From Volvox africanus (Eukaryota > Chlorophyta > Chlorophyceae > Chlamydomonadales > Volvocaceae), in contig BSDZ01000008.1 in assembly GCA_030268105.1 (NCBI GenBank), forward strand, positions 1,984,001-2,048,000: DNA of 64,000 nt. Direction: 5' to 3'. Position numbers and translations under genes: made by a program. This document shows, one piece after another, positions 12,301-25,898 of this stretch. Each line of letters begins with the position of its first letter. Position 1 is the stretch's first letter. Under the pieces are notes generated by a model. The model saw only the letters and a program-made list of their open reading frames with translations, was not told the DNA's origin and made no database searches.

Positions 12301-15300
12301 GTACACCGTGTAACATCCATCACAAGTAACCAGCCCAAGTCCCGAACAATTTTCGTGGTTACTGCTTCTGAAGTCTAAAATGTTTTGGATTATGAAAAAG
12401 TAACTGGTTACTGGAAAAACACTACCTAGAGTCCCAGAGGAAATAGTTATCTTTCCATGCGAGCTAGACTACAGAAAAACTATATCGAACGCATCAAATG
12501 CTGGAAATTGGCGAGTATTATAATTGTTAAATTACTGTAAAATGCCGTACATATATAAACATATATTTTGTGTTGTCCGCTCCAAGTCTATCGCATTTCA
12601 ATTACTAGCGATATGTGTCAGATGATTCTACTATATGTGAGTGATGAAGACGGTATGAGATCGTACGTGATCCTGAACATTACTTCAACTATCGACACTA
12701 TGCCGCTATGCTACAAGCGAAAATGTCCGAGGACTAATACAACGGTGTTTATTTTTAAAAAGGTTATGTATTATTATATATATAGTATATTTATATTGTC
12801 AAACATTATGACAGCTTCCAAGTTATCTGTGATTATTGACTTGGACTCACCCAAGTGTGACCACCATCGGGCAGACGTGAGAGCCATTAGTGCAGATGTA
12901 TTGGGGTAAGTTCTCCACGTCGCAACACAGGAAATAGTAATTGCGACTGGCTGGGAAAAATCTATCTCCACCGGTTATGAATATGAGTACGTACCTCAAA
13001 TATACTTATGTTTGAATACTGCCTAAGGAATGGCGCAGGAATAGCAGCTACGTGGCAGAAGGCAATCGGATATCTAGTAGATAGCCCAGCAGATACATAT
13101 CTATCTGGGGGTTATCAGATAGGCTAACAGATAACCCTGCCCTGCTACCTAGCAGGTCCCTTCCTAGCCTAAAGCTAGGTAGCAGATACATGTCCGGATA
13201 GGCCGTTTTCTATTTGCCTTGCAGCCCCTATCGGATAGGAGGGGATTCTCGTGTAGGGGGATTCTCGTATAGGCGCAGTTTAGCAGTGCTCGTGAAATAC
13301 ATAATCATGACATGTGATTATATATCAAATAATTTAGGTCAAATTGCAAGAAGCAAAGGTTGGACTGCGAGCTGTGACAAATGAAACTGTTTAAAATCAT
13401 TTCATTTTAGCAAGGTCACAGAATTGAGACTTGAGTAAAGTCTATTATTTTTAAATTTGCTTTATCACATGTCATTGTCATACGGCGGGAAGATGGTCGT
13501 CAAATAAAGGGGATGGTTGGTTCGTCATACGCCGTCGTTACCTCATTTTGAAGTAATGTGAAACGCGGCGCACTTTTAGGAAGTAAATATGGCTGGAGAA
13601 GCATTGATAACACCTTGACCTTGTGAAACCTGTTTGCGCTAATACCATTTTGCGACCTGCCTACAAACAAGATACCGTCAAAATTTCTAAGGCTATAACT
13701 ATTGCTTTTTATATGGGCAAATCAATTTGTTCGGTCGTTCCAGAGCACGGCCACACGGACATGGGCAATCCCACAGGGCGGGGCCGCCTGGGCGCTTCAC
13801 GCTGGGGCTTCCCCCAAAAATGTTTGGGGCAATAAGATGCCGTTGATTTTATTTTGGGCTTCCTTACATATTATATATATTAAGTTTGTAATAATGATGT
13901 ATAAGTGAGTGTGCGCTGGCTTTTCATCTGTCCGCAGATTTCGTCAGAATCAGGGCTACATGCCTGTAACACTGCAAACGTACGAGATATCAGAAAACCT
14001 CATGCGAGCGTACAAGCCTTCCCTGGTGCTCCCCCTAAGCGCCGCCATCCGCCCGCTGTTACTGCCTCAGCCCAACCGGTATGCACCCACATGCGAGCCT
14101 GGAACATACAGGGGCGCGGACGATTTTGAGCCCTGCATCAAGTGCAGCCTCGGTACGTTTTGCATCCAGTATGGAAGTAAAAGATGCACATTACATACGG
14201 AAGTACAGGATACTGTAGTGTAAAAACACGTTAGGTAACTTTAAGAAAGATTGTGCATGTGTGGTGCTTTGATTATCTTTGTGCCTGTGTATGTGGTTTG
14301 CTTGCTTGGCTTCTCTCCACCGCGTCCCGTTAGAAATGGAGTTGGGTGATTTCATGATTAACGGTTAACTGTATGCTTAACTACTTATTAAATCGGGGGG
14401 GGGGGTAACGAAGTTATTCCCGGAACATATTGTGAGAAGCACTTTTGGACCCCCAAAACTGACCAACCGTCCCTGCAGTACGGTACCGGAGGCACGAATC
14501 TGTCATACATCCCCAAATCTTACTGAAATGGAGCTAGAAAAAGCCTTTCATCTTCATTGTCGCAGCCTCAATCAGCAAGAATATTACACGTATTATGTCG
14601 CTTTACACTTGGGCTTCAGCTGGTTTCCTCTGCGTCAGTTCAGCACACGTGAATTGAACACCTGCTTAGTTATGAGACCCCGCGCATTAGCGCGGTTCAG
14701 AATATGTCACCACTTTTGTCTGTAAAATTCTATTCTGCACTAGTGGGCCTTCCATCTTATAGCGGGGTGTTTGTTGGTGGCGATCGCCGTAACCCTCCCC
14801 ATCTTGAACTAGTTCGCTTGTTTTTTTATTGTACTACTAGTTGCATTGTGATGGTCTTTTTCATTGTTAAGAGGTAATTTGCAAGTTTGGGTATCGTGAG
14901 TGTTTGTCTTCAATATTCTGGGCTGACGCCATAGGGATGTCAGCGACAACAAACCACATACTAATATTTTATTTAGCTAATTAAATCCCGTATCTTCTCC
15001 CGTAGAGATAATTACTAATCTGGACATTCCCCCAAAGTCTCCAAAGTGCCATAATTATGTTTCAAGAAGCCTCTGGTGTCTCTGGCATCTCTGTTTGTCT
15101 GATTGTGTTTGTGTGCTAGCTTTTCGAAATTATAATTGCTCGCTTATATACGCAAACAACACCCACCAAGCACGCCCCGTGTAGTATTGAGAGCCGCAAA
15201 GGCCTCTCAAGATGCTGAAGGGTGCTTCTGCTCCGTGATATTGTGCTGGTGTGTGGGCCGCACATATATGACTACACCTCGCCCCAGGCAGTTAGGGTGA

Positions 15301-18300
15301 TTATTAAAAACCTCTGATGATTCTGATGTCTTCATCTGGTGTCTCTGGTATCATAGACGTCTGAGACATGGGAGACATCAGCAGAGACATCAGAGACATC
15401 AGAGACGTGAGAGAAGGGGGAGGGGAAAGGGAGGCAATCGGAGATAGAGGGGCTAGACAGCAGAGAAAGCGTCAAAAAGGCAGAGAAGGCAGGTAGGGGT
15501 CGATGTACATTGTTTCTCTGTGTAAAGTGGATTTTTCCTTATTAGGCTCCAGAGTGAGTTTTTTTCCTGCGGCTATGTCTCCTTAACGTGCTGAATGATA
15601 ATGTACGTGCAGCAGCGAAAAATAATAACATTAAGAACTTTGTTTGTGGGCTATCGAAAATAAGCCACAGGTGGGGGTTTGCCTCAAGCCTCAGACTCTG
15701 AATTTGGTCTGGATTTGATTTTTTACCATATGGCTTTCTCAGGCTGAGATCTCTAGGTTTGCGTTTGATGTTCAGATGCTTCAGACTTCAAATGTCTAAC
15801 AGATTTTAACTGAATTTGCCCATTTCCCAATGGAGTTTGTCTCTGTTTCAGACAAGGATGCACGGATATTTCTCCCCCCCCCCTCATCTATCCCCTGGCC
15901 AAGTTCTGAAGCGACGTCAGACACTTCGGACTTCAAAAGCTCTTCGTCAGCTCCAGTCATCTGCAGTGAACGTCATAACATGCTTGAGTCCTGGTTGGCT
16001 TCAGCTTGTAACACTCTCGCCCCCTGTCTACTGTGATTTCAAACACTTCAAACAATTAAAGCACGGCATCTCAAGTCCCCGTACTTCAGTGGAGTCATGT
16101 CCCACTTTGGTCTGAAGTAATCCCACTTTGGTCTGAAGTCACTTCACCCTCGAAACGACTGTGGCTTGTATACCCACTTACTTAGTACGCTTTATTAGTA
16201 ACATCTTGCTTGGTTTGTGTACAAACCTTCTTATTATGTGCAAAATACTAGACGAAGTGCTTTATTAATGTTGTAATGTAGACTACCAGACATTAGGAAG
16301 CCTGACGTTGTTATGAGAAAGTAATCGTTACATAGCGTCCGATAGTTAAAAGATGTCTATAATTTTCGCGTCGGAGTTGGCACCAATACTCACGCGTATA
16401 GCACGACAGATTGAACGAGCGGGGGTCAAAGCGTACTGCTGGGTACAGCTACAGTAACACGATTGTTGCTAGAACGGATTGCTATAGATCCCAACTGATA
16501 CACCATTTCATAACAATTAACCGGGAAGAGTGAGAAGTAACGAATAAAAGCATGCTTTGTATGGCGGAGTTTGATTATTTGTATGCTCTAAACAAAAGCT
16601 AAAGTTACAGGAGACAAAGCTACCCAATAAATATTTTTGGGCCTGTTGGCAATCTATCTAACTGAAAAATTAAAGGAGAATGAGAACAATGTCCTTCAAG
16701 AGTATATAGTTTATATAAGCTACCATATTCATAGTATTGAATAATTATATGCAGTTTATGAGGTTATTATAGGGAGACAGTTTGGACAGGAGTTAGCTGA
16801 CAGGGCACTGATTGGTGTGCATTACCCATTCAATCTCACCAAATGGTGCGGGCTTTCATCAAGTGATAAAGCGCTAATTGTATCGCAGTGAAGTAAGAAA
16901 TACTAATTTACTGGACTAACTATTGCTGAAGATCATAGTGATGCTATGGTGGTCTTAATTAGTCTCGCAAACAAACCAGACCTTCCTTAGGCCAGATGGT
17001 GATCAACGGACAGGAATGAAAGGACAGAGACAGAGGGAGGAAGGGAGGGACGACCTTGGCCAGTGCAGGGTGTGTGTGGGGTTGTCTGCAACCTGGTCAA
17101 AGACAGATATAGGAAAAATTAACTCCTTGTGTCTCAGTTAAGATTCTCTCAACTCAGGTTGCACATCTCACCTGAAGTCTTAATACGTTTCCTGGAGGTG
17201 TGTGCCAGTGTCTGGGTGGCCTGGGCAGAGACGTGAGCAAACTCAACGGCGACACTGGAGACTCAGAATTACAATTCCCCGCCTCAGGCTAAGAGAGCTA
17301 GCTGCCCTCAAAACCAAACCACCGTGGTTCGTGACGAATGACTTCACAGCCATTTTCTCATATTTAAAACTGCCTGTGGGACCTACAATATTCGGGACAT
17401 GTGCGCATGTCATTGTGGGTTTCATAACTTCGGATATGTGTCAGTTTTCAGCCATCGTGATTTCCGTGCTAGTATATGATTACTTCCTGCAAAAATGCTT
17501 TATTTTGTGCAAGTTGGTTCGTTCAACCGACATACATTTTTAGCTGTTCGGTACGCATTATCCCTGCATAGGGTATATAAATCTGTATGTGTACTACTGT
17601 CTACCTGTAGTATGGTGATAATGATTAGGATGTCTAATCCTGACGTTAACTCGTGAGCTCTTTCGTAGAACGTGATACAACATACACTACCCAACATGGT
17701 TAGTTATTATGCCCATTACATGCAATACTATGCACACGGATCAGATGAAGAATGCGACTTTGCCACTAATTTAGCTAATGATGATGTGTATGGCAATTGC
17801 TGTATGCACACATGCCCTGCTGTACGTATAGGCAGCTTCCAAGAGTTTTCTGGCCGTACAAGCTGCGAGCTATGTCCACGAAACTACATCGCCAACACCT
17901 CGGGCATGCCCTCGTGTCTGTCCTGCCCCACAAACACTATCACCATCCAGAGAGGGTCTACGAACCTGAACGACTGTGTATGCCAGGTAAACTTAACGAT
18001 TCATGAGTTGTATAACATACTTTATATGTATGTGTGTGTTTGCATATACACAACAAAGAATAGAATAGAACCCAGAGGTAGCTTCATATATTTGTTCATA
18101 GCTCTGATGTCGTGTGTTACATATATATCAAGGGACCTGTTATAAATGTGTGAGTACTGATCCGTTCTAGCTACTGGCGGAGCATAGCAGGACTAGAGGG
18201 GAATGCTCTAGTAATCATGCAGCGACTTGCGATGACCGTTGGTGATGCGTAATAGCGTATGCACTCCAGGTGACTGCTTAGCCAGGACGATATTTATGTG

Positions 18301-21300
18301 ATACCTATTGTTTGGTATTAACTCTATCTGGTGGGTTTACGGGTTCTATCTGCCGACGCGATTACTTCTACGGCCCATGCGTGTGCTCATAGCCTGGCCG
18401 GGGTTACCCACGTCAACTCTATTTATGCTTGCCCTGAGTTGAATACGTTATCCTTTGATTCCCTAAAACTGGGTCATGTACGCTTTTAAAAAGCCCTCGT
18501 TCGGTTGCAGCATGCGTGGCAATATGTCACAACAGGACCAATCGACTGGGGCTTGTCTATATATTTGTGGCAATCTGCTATAAGGTGGACATATTCACCG
18601 ACGAAGCGTTTTCAGTCCACCGCAAAGATAAAATGTGAACATGAGATGGTGTCGGCCCCTAATATCTGTACAGTATGATAGCTTAGACAGCAGTTAAAAA
18701 ACTGAGGGGTTTACAGGCACGCGTGCACACACACATACACATGCGCGTGCACATACACACAGTGGACAGAGTGCAGAGCGCATGATACTGCATTACTTTG
18801 GAGTACTTTCATTCCCCGAACAAAATTGTTGAGTTTGGGGAATGAAAATTTTCTAATTTTCATTCCCCAAACTCAACAATTTTGGTGCGTGGCGTCGCGC
18901 GCCACGGCGCGTCGCGCCATGGTGTGTCACGGCATGATGAGTTGCGTCCCGTGTTCCTCCGTGTCCGCGTCCTGTGTTCACGTTCACGCACGCAACTTGT
19001 TGAGGTTCCCAACTTTGGAAGTAGAACAGATCACATAAGCTATGATCATTCCACCTAGGTCAAAGTGCAAGAGGCAAAGGTTTGACTGCGAGCTGAGACA
19101 ATGGAGACAGTGTAACTTAGGAATTTACAATCGAATAACGGAGGTTTATAAATATAGTATTTTAGCTTAAACAAGTGCTTTCGCACCTGTTTTTATCAAA
19201 CGCGGGAAGGTGGTCGTCAAAGGGATTGGATGGGTAATTTGCCAAACACCGTTAGCTCAGATTAAATCATGTTTAATAACGGGGCACTTTTAGGAAGCAA
19301 ATTTGCCTGGAGAAGTGTTTATGGCACGTTAACCTCACCATACTTGTTTGTGCCCATAATTATTTTGTTAGCTACAAACGAGTTGCCATGAAGACTGTAT
19401 AGGGCTGTATAGACTGTTTATAGACTGTATAGGGCTATAAATATTTTTTTTCAGATGGGTGAATCAATTTGTTTGGTCTTAAATGTATATACACACACAC
19501 GCACACGCGTACATGGGCAATCCTAGAGGGCAGGGCCCCCTGAGGCGCTTCACGCTGCAGCCCCGCCCCAATACCCTTCAAACAATTTCAATCTGTAACT
19601 CATGAATTAATTCACCACAAAAATCACCGACTCGTGACTGTTTAATCTTATTCTTCCGTCTTATCACACAAAAATACACGTGCACTTGTCCCGACTCTCC
19701 AACTTGGCAAATCAACATATGTATGAAGTTGGGCTTCTTCAACAAGCTGGGTCAACGCGGTCTGCCCTGTGAGCCCTGCCCCGCTAATGCGCGGTGTGAG
19801 GGCGGCATCAGTCCGCCTTCGCCCCTCCCTGGATTTTATGCGGAACACCATGAGCCATTCCAGATGTACCGTTGCAACCCCTCCAGTGTATGTATGGGCA
19901 ACTTCACTTGCGAGAAAGGGCACCGAGGGCGGATGTGTTATTACTGTGATACAGGGTATTTCAGGTGGGTGGCTGCTGGGTTTGTGAGTGCATGCGTGCT
20001 GGGAAGCATGCGTGTAGGCATCTATCCGTCTGTCTGCCATCCGTCCTTGCATTGGGGAGTGTGAATTTATTCTTCTTATTCTTCTTATCATTACATTTAT
20101 TACTACTTTAGGTAGGGTAGTTTACTAGGGTTAGGATGATGAGGGTTGTGTGTATGTGTGCACCAACGTGCGTGGGTAAGAGAAGGGGGGGAAGAGAAAG
20201 AGAACGAGTGTGTGTGCGTGTGTGGACACAGCCAACCAATACAAGGTGCATACGACAATATTTTCGTACCTGCCCTGGTGACTGGACAGTTAGTACTGGT
20301 GACTGGACAGTTAGATAATCTTTCATTACTGGGAGAAAAAGAATGAAATTGTTTGCGTCCCTGCTAACTATTGGCCGGGCTAATTAAGTCTGATTAAGTC
20401 CAATTAAGTCGAATTAGGTCTGACTGACCTGTCAGACCTAATTATTAGCCCAGCCAGTAGTTGGCAGGGCGTGCTTCCATGATGATGCACCCATATGTTG
20501 AGTTTATAGATACAGGTGGGGGTCGTCATTACAAAAAAAACTCCGTCTCCCCCTGTGCCTGCACCCATCCATTATAATGAATGTTACAACTACTGAATTT
20601 GTTTTACGAATCCTCCTTGTTTGTCGATTTCGACAGGTTTCTTGGTAATTGTGTGGCCTGTCCCTCCAGCAAGTCTGATGTGCTGGGCTACCTGATCATC
20701 CTGGCAGCACTCTGGATCTTTATCAATGTCTGGCTTGCACGCTCCGTGGAGAACCTCATGGTGATTATCAATTTCTGCCAGCTGATATCCATCGTTGTGG
20801 GCTTCTCCCTCAACTGGCCATCCCAGGTATTTACAGCGAGCTCCTATATATGTCTACATTCCACTATATGTAGTGGTTGCTTGCCCATGCCCGTGTGTGT
20901 CTTCGTAACAACCAAACATGTGTTAAAGCAATCTTTTAAGCTAAAACAATATTGTTCAACATCCTCAATGCAACTCTATATTCTCCAACCGGCAAAAATC
21001 TTATTTAATATATAAGCGAGTTTTAAGGCCGCAGTCAAACTGTTGGAATGTGAGCAACAGTCATATACGAAAGAATGTCAGAGCAAGTAATACGGCACAC
21101 GAGGGGCCGGGCGCTTTGCTGACTTCAACACAAACCTTTGCCCCCCGCGCTATTAACTTGATATATAGGCTACTACAAAGAAAAATATACTCATTCAACG
21201 ACACATTCCATTATGGCAAAGGACGGCAGGAGTTGAGCTTGCTCGGGATGTATGGGACCTTCACATCGATAGGGTGGGCTACAGTTCACGCGCATGAATC

Positions 21301-24300
21301 AGCCAAGGTTTCGGAATCAAAACGTGGCACTTCCCAATAATTCTAGTCATGCACCCTCCAATCTGGCCGCTATGTGTGTGCATGCCTGTAAAGCTCACAA
21401 TCTCCAAAAATTCATTGTGTTGTCTACACCATCACACAGTACAGAGCCGGCTTTTGGTCAGGGCCCCAGCCAGCATGAAGCATCTCAGGGTCCCCCGCTC
21501 TATGGGATTGGCCCATGTATGTGTGTGTGTATGCGTGTGTGTATGTGTGAACGTGTGTGTGTGTGTAGGATAGGGGGGTTACATCACCCGTGGCCACTAA
21601 CCTGGCAGTCCCTACCTTCCCCGGTGTTTCGGGGCACCCTCATCCAGTCTCTCATGCTGACTTCTCAGAAATCAGTGGTTTTCCCAGGTTCAGCACCCAC
21701 CACCAGCATCCAGCGGAATCTGCCGAATCAACTAAGGCGTCAACTCCACTACTGGTTAGCTCGCAGGTCACTTTAATTGGGGTCGTCACCGTCCATCAAC
21801 ATGGGGGCACCCTGCCCTTCACATTAGGATCTTTGGCCCGCTCTCGGTCGGGGTAGAACCTAGAACTCCAGGGGCATATTGGTCGTGCCATAACAGTCGT
21901 GCCTGAACACGTGTGTGTATATGTGTGTGTGTCTGTGTATGTATGGGTGTATGTGTGTGCCTGTAAGAACCAAACATAATTATTCGCCCATCTGAAAAAC
22001 ATTTTTTATGCCCTTAAACAAACATTATTTGTCTTTGGCGTGTTTGACTCCTGAGCAACCTTCCCCTTGGGCGGGGGCCCAAGGAGTGTGCTGGGTTAGG
22101 CTTCCTTTGTCCTTCGTTGGTGGGCGGGTCCGTGGGTGGGCGGGTTGGATGGGGTAAGTGTGTAGAACATGGGGGCAATCCCAGGTGGAGTCGGTCTCGT
22201 GGGCTGGGTAATCGGGCTGAGTCCCCTTGGGCAGTGCAGGGCGGCAGTCTTCACAGGTCTTCAGGGTGGCCTGGACTTGGCTGTAGGCAATACCTTTGGG
22301 CTTTTAAGAGGGCCGCGGTGCTGGCTTGTCATTCCTCCCGCGGCCTTTCTGGTAGGTCGCCCTCTAGTGTGCTGAGTGCCGCCCTTGTGTCAGGCCCCAG
22401 GAGGACACCACAGACAGGGCGACCTTGCCGTTCCCACTCTAGCCGCGCGCCTTCTTGCTCAACGCACAGTTTAGCCTGGTTTTGCCACCAACACCAGGGA
22501 GGGTTTGCCACCAACATCAGGGAGGGCGGTGAAGCGGCTTCCTCGTCGACAGCCTGCAATACAACATCCCGCGTCCCATTTCCCCCCTCCGCGTCCCCCA
22601 TCCGCATCCCGTGTTACCCGTCCGTCCCACGTCCCCCGTCTCCCATCCACATCCCGTGTTCCCCGTCCGTCCCACGTCCCCCATCATAATGTGTTGACAT
22701 GTGTTGATACCTCTCAGGGGGGATGACAAGCCACCAAGGTGCGCCCCTTGGAAAGCTCCATGGCTACACCCACAGAGAGCCCTACTCCTGGCTTCGAGAC
22801 ACACACTGCTTGGGAACCCTCCCTTTCCACCCTCTCAAAACCTCCAAGTCCCCGTGGCCAGGGAAAGGTCAGCCCCACCCAGGCGCACACCCTGCCCCTC
22901 CCCACGACCAGCCAACTCTGGCCTCAAAGATGCCCCTCGCCTTGCACCCCCACAACCTCCCCCCACCCTCTCCTCCTGGTGGCTGCTCACCAAAGATCCT
23001 AAAACATCTGGCTCTGACACTTAATCTGATAGCTCCACTGGCGCTACACACTGGTTTTGCCCTCCAGCTACAACCAGGATGGGGTGTTGCAGCCCTACCC
23101 GGTCCCAGCAGCCTCACTCGGGATACCCAAAGCTGCAAATGAGTGCAGACGTGTGTTGTATCTCTGTGTTAATATCCGCCAAACTGTTTAGGCCCAATCA
23201 GAAGATGTCCAATTTCCTGACCACCCTCAGTATTAGCCTTAGATACCCCGGGATACTACAAAGTGCCCAAAAGTATGCCATTGTCCTGGCACGAGCATGT
23301 TGAAGGGGTGAAGTTGCTGTTGCTGCAATCACCACCGTATGTGCCACCGTCCCATGGTTGCCTGGATCTGGGGGTTACCTGGTTGATGTCTGTGGCTTCC
23401 TCCTGTAAATATATAGGAGAGCATCCACTCTGGAGTACATGTTATAAATTCTCGACTCTGCTATCTCACTCTGACCCGTGGTTTTACTGGTGTGTCCGCC
23501 ATCCCTGACTGCTTCCACTTCCCCTGCCTAGCCCCCTTCTCTGCTGGCATCTTTGATATCTCTATTGCCTGTCTCCAACAACTTTCTCACCCGTCACCTG
23601 AATATCCCAAAATGGCAGCCCTCAATCTTGACTACAAGATGACCCAAGATAGACACACCCAACAAGGCCTCTTCCACATTCATATACAAATGCTGCTATC
23701 GTGTAATGTGTGTAGGATAGGGGGTTACATCACCCGTGGCCACTAACCTGGCAGTCCCTACCTTCCCCGGTATTTTGGGGCACCCTCATCCAGTCTCCCA
23801 TGCCGACTTCTCCGAAATCAGTGGTTTTCCCAGGTTCAGCACCCACCACCAGCATCCAGCGGAATCTGCCGAATCAACTAAGGCGTCAACTCCGCTACTG
23901 GTCAGCTCGCAGGTCACATTCATTGGGGTCGTCACTGTCCATCGACATGGGGGCACCCTGCCCTTAACTTTAGGGTCTTTGGCCCGCTCTCGGTCGGGGT
24001 AGAACCTGGAACTCGCCATAACAGTCGTGCCTGAACACATGTGTAATGTATTTCAGCCTGGTCGAAAGTTTTGTGTAACTTTTCTAATCATATCCCGTCA
24101 CTAATACAGTAGACCTTCCAATATGTGCCTGCTTCGCAGTTGTACGGGGTCATGAGTCTGTCCAGCATATTGTCTTTCGAAATAGACTCCCTGGAGCCCA
24201 CATGCCTGGTACCCGGCTGGGGTTTCACACACAATCTTGTGGTACAGCTGCTGCTACCTGTCCTTATGACGCTGCTTGTGGCAGTATGGATTGGAGTAAC

Positions 24301-25315
24301 GTACGTCATATACAAGGTTCAACAGGTAGATATGTATATTGATTTGATTTGATTTGATATTCTGTCCTTGTGTTGGCGTGCACATAGTAAGGAAAGGTCC
24401 TCTTATCCTCATACACGCACTCCACCAATTCAAAGATGTACGAAATTAATGTGTCAATGTCGTTATGAGACAGAGCTTATGATTAAAATTCCAGCAGCTA
24501 GGGAGGTGGAGGAGGCGGGTGTTTTTTGCTTTTAGGGAGGTAGGGGTGCTCTCTTGCCTTCTCCGTCTGGGAGCTGGTGGAGTTGGCTGAGGCTCTGTTC
24601 CTTTGGGTAGCCAGGCTTGAAGCTCGTGAGGTCTGTGTCCCCTTGCTGGCTGAGCGAGGAGAGGAGTGCACGGCAGAATGAACAGACTGTGGTTCGGCCT
24701 GATCAGGGCCCCGTTGCTTGTCCTCTAGGGGCAAAGTCGCCCACAGTGTAACACCCGTTCATACTCTGCTGACAGCATTGATATGGGCGGCACATATCAC
24801 ACCTGTCAACATAGTAGTAATACTTGCTTATAAATAATGCTGATTGGAAAGCGAGCTCCCTCATTACAGTGCATGCTAATTGTTTACTCCTTCCAGGCCC
24901 GCTTAACACGCTCAGTGCGGCAAGCCAGCGATATGCACCGGGCACAGGCAGCATCTTGGAAGCAAATGCTCTGGGAGATGCTAGACGTGCCTGCAGGTGA
25001 GTGCATGCTCACTCGAGCTGTGCACACATGTGTGTTTTACAGATATTTATGACGTCTGCCTGGCCCTAGAAAGCCACATCTATAACACACACGTGTATGT
25101 ACAACTCCGACACCCGCTGCCAACTATATACGTAGATCTGTGCCTATTCAGTGTTCCTCGCTCCTCTTGTATCTCTGGCCACCCATCCCCCTCATGCTCT
25201 TCCTGGACCGGCAGCCTATAGATGCATTCACCCCTCCGTAATGGGTTACCCCCCCAGAATGGGTCAGACTGTGATTATAGAGTCTTTGTGAACCCATTAG
25301 GTGGTAAGGGCTGAC

Positions 25316-25347
<32 letters not shown>

Positions 25348-25653
25348 TGCGTGCTGTGTTATGTATGGATCGTTACAAACTTAATCACATATACTTTTGC
25401 TGTGCGTGTGATGGCGGCTGCAGATCGACTTGAATTGCAAAGCATGTACCTGGAGCGTTGGGCGATTCCGTTAAATTTCCTCAATATTGGATTCTTAGTG
25501 CAGCTCAAGTATAACCTCAGCACGTTTCGTTGTACGACAATCAACGATGTGAAATACATGTCAGCCTCGCCGAACGATGAGTGCTACACAAGCAAGGTAA
25601 TAATTATATAAAGAATATGTTGCAGGTATTAAAGTACATACATATATATATAT

Positions 25654-25684
<31 letters not shown>

Positions 25685-25861
25685 TACAGGGGGTCCGGTC
25701 AGGACCCCCTGTGCTCGTCTTTGAAGGGCGAGTCGCCCACAGTGTAACACCCATAATACATGTAGGGACTGCCAGGTAGTGGCCACCGGTGAAGCCAACC
25801 CACCCTATACATAGGGTTATATACTATATAATCTATAACCCTTTGTAATATAACCCTATGT

Positions 25862-25898
<37 letters not shown>

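Larger units (their letters stand above)
10829..13937 (+). other. 3.1-kb intron with probable GC donor, packed with repeats
   Basis: The exon ends TTCAACAG and the intron begins GCAGGT; the acceptor is TCCGCAG. Phase 2 on both sides gives FNRFRQNQGYMPVTLQ, which reads well for the binding-protein fold. A GT donor four bases downstream would break the frame. The intron contains family G repeat copies (10990-11350, 13320-13815), two family C elements (11482-11581, 11652-11746) and a family D copy (11776-12330). Confidence 0.5.

Noticed and set aside
22117..22689. 191-codon GC-rich frame between the family E repeats
   Set aside because: Several frames of both strands are open at once because of composition and tandem CATCCGCATCCC-type units; no domain or splice context.
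21562..24041. Full LTR retrotransposon with 340-bp LTRs
   Set aside because: Repeat ends are not TG...CA, and there is no primer-binding site, gag or pol in the 1.8-kb interior.
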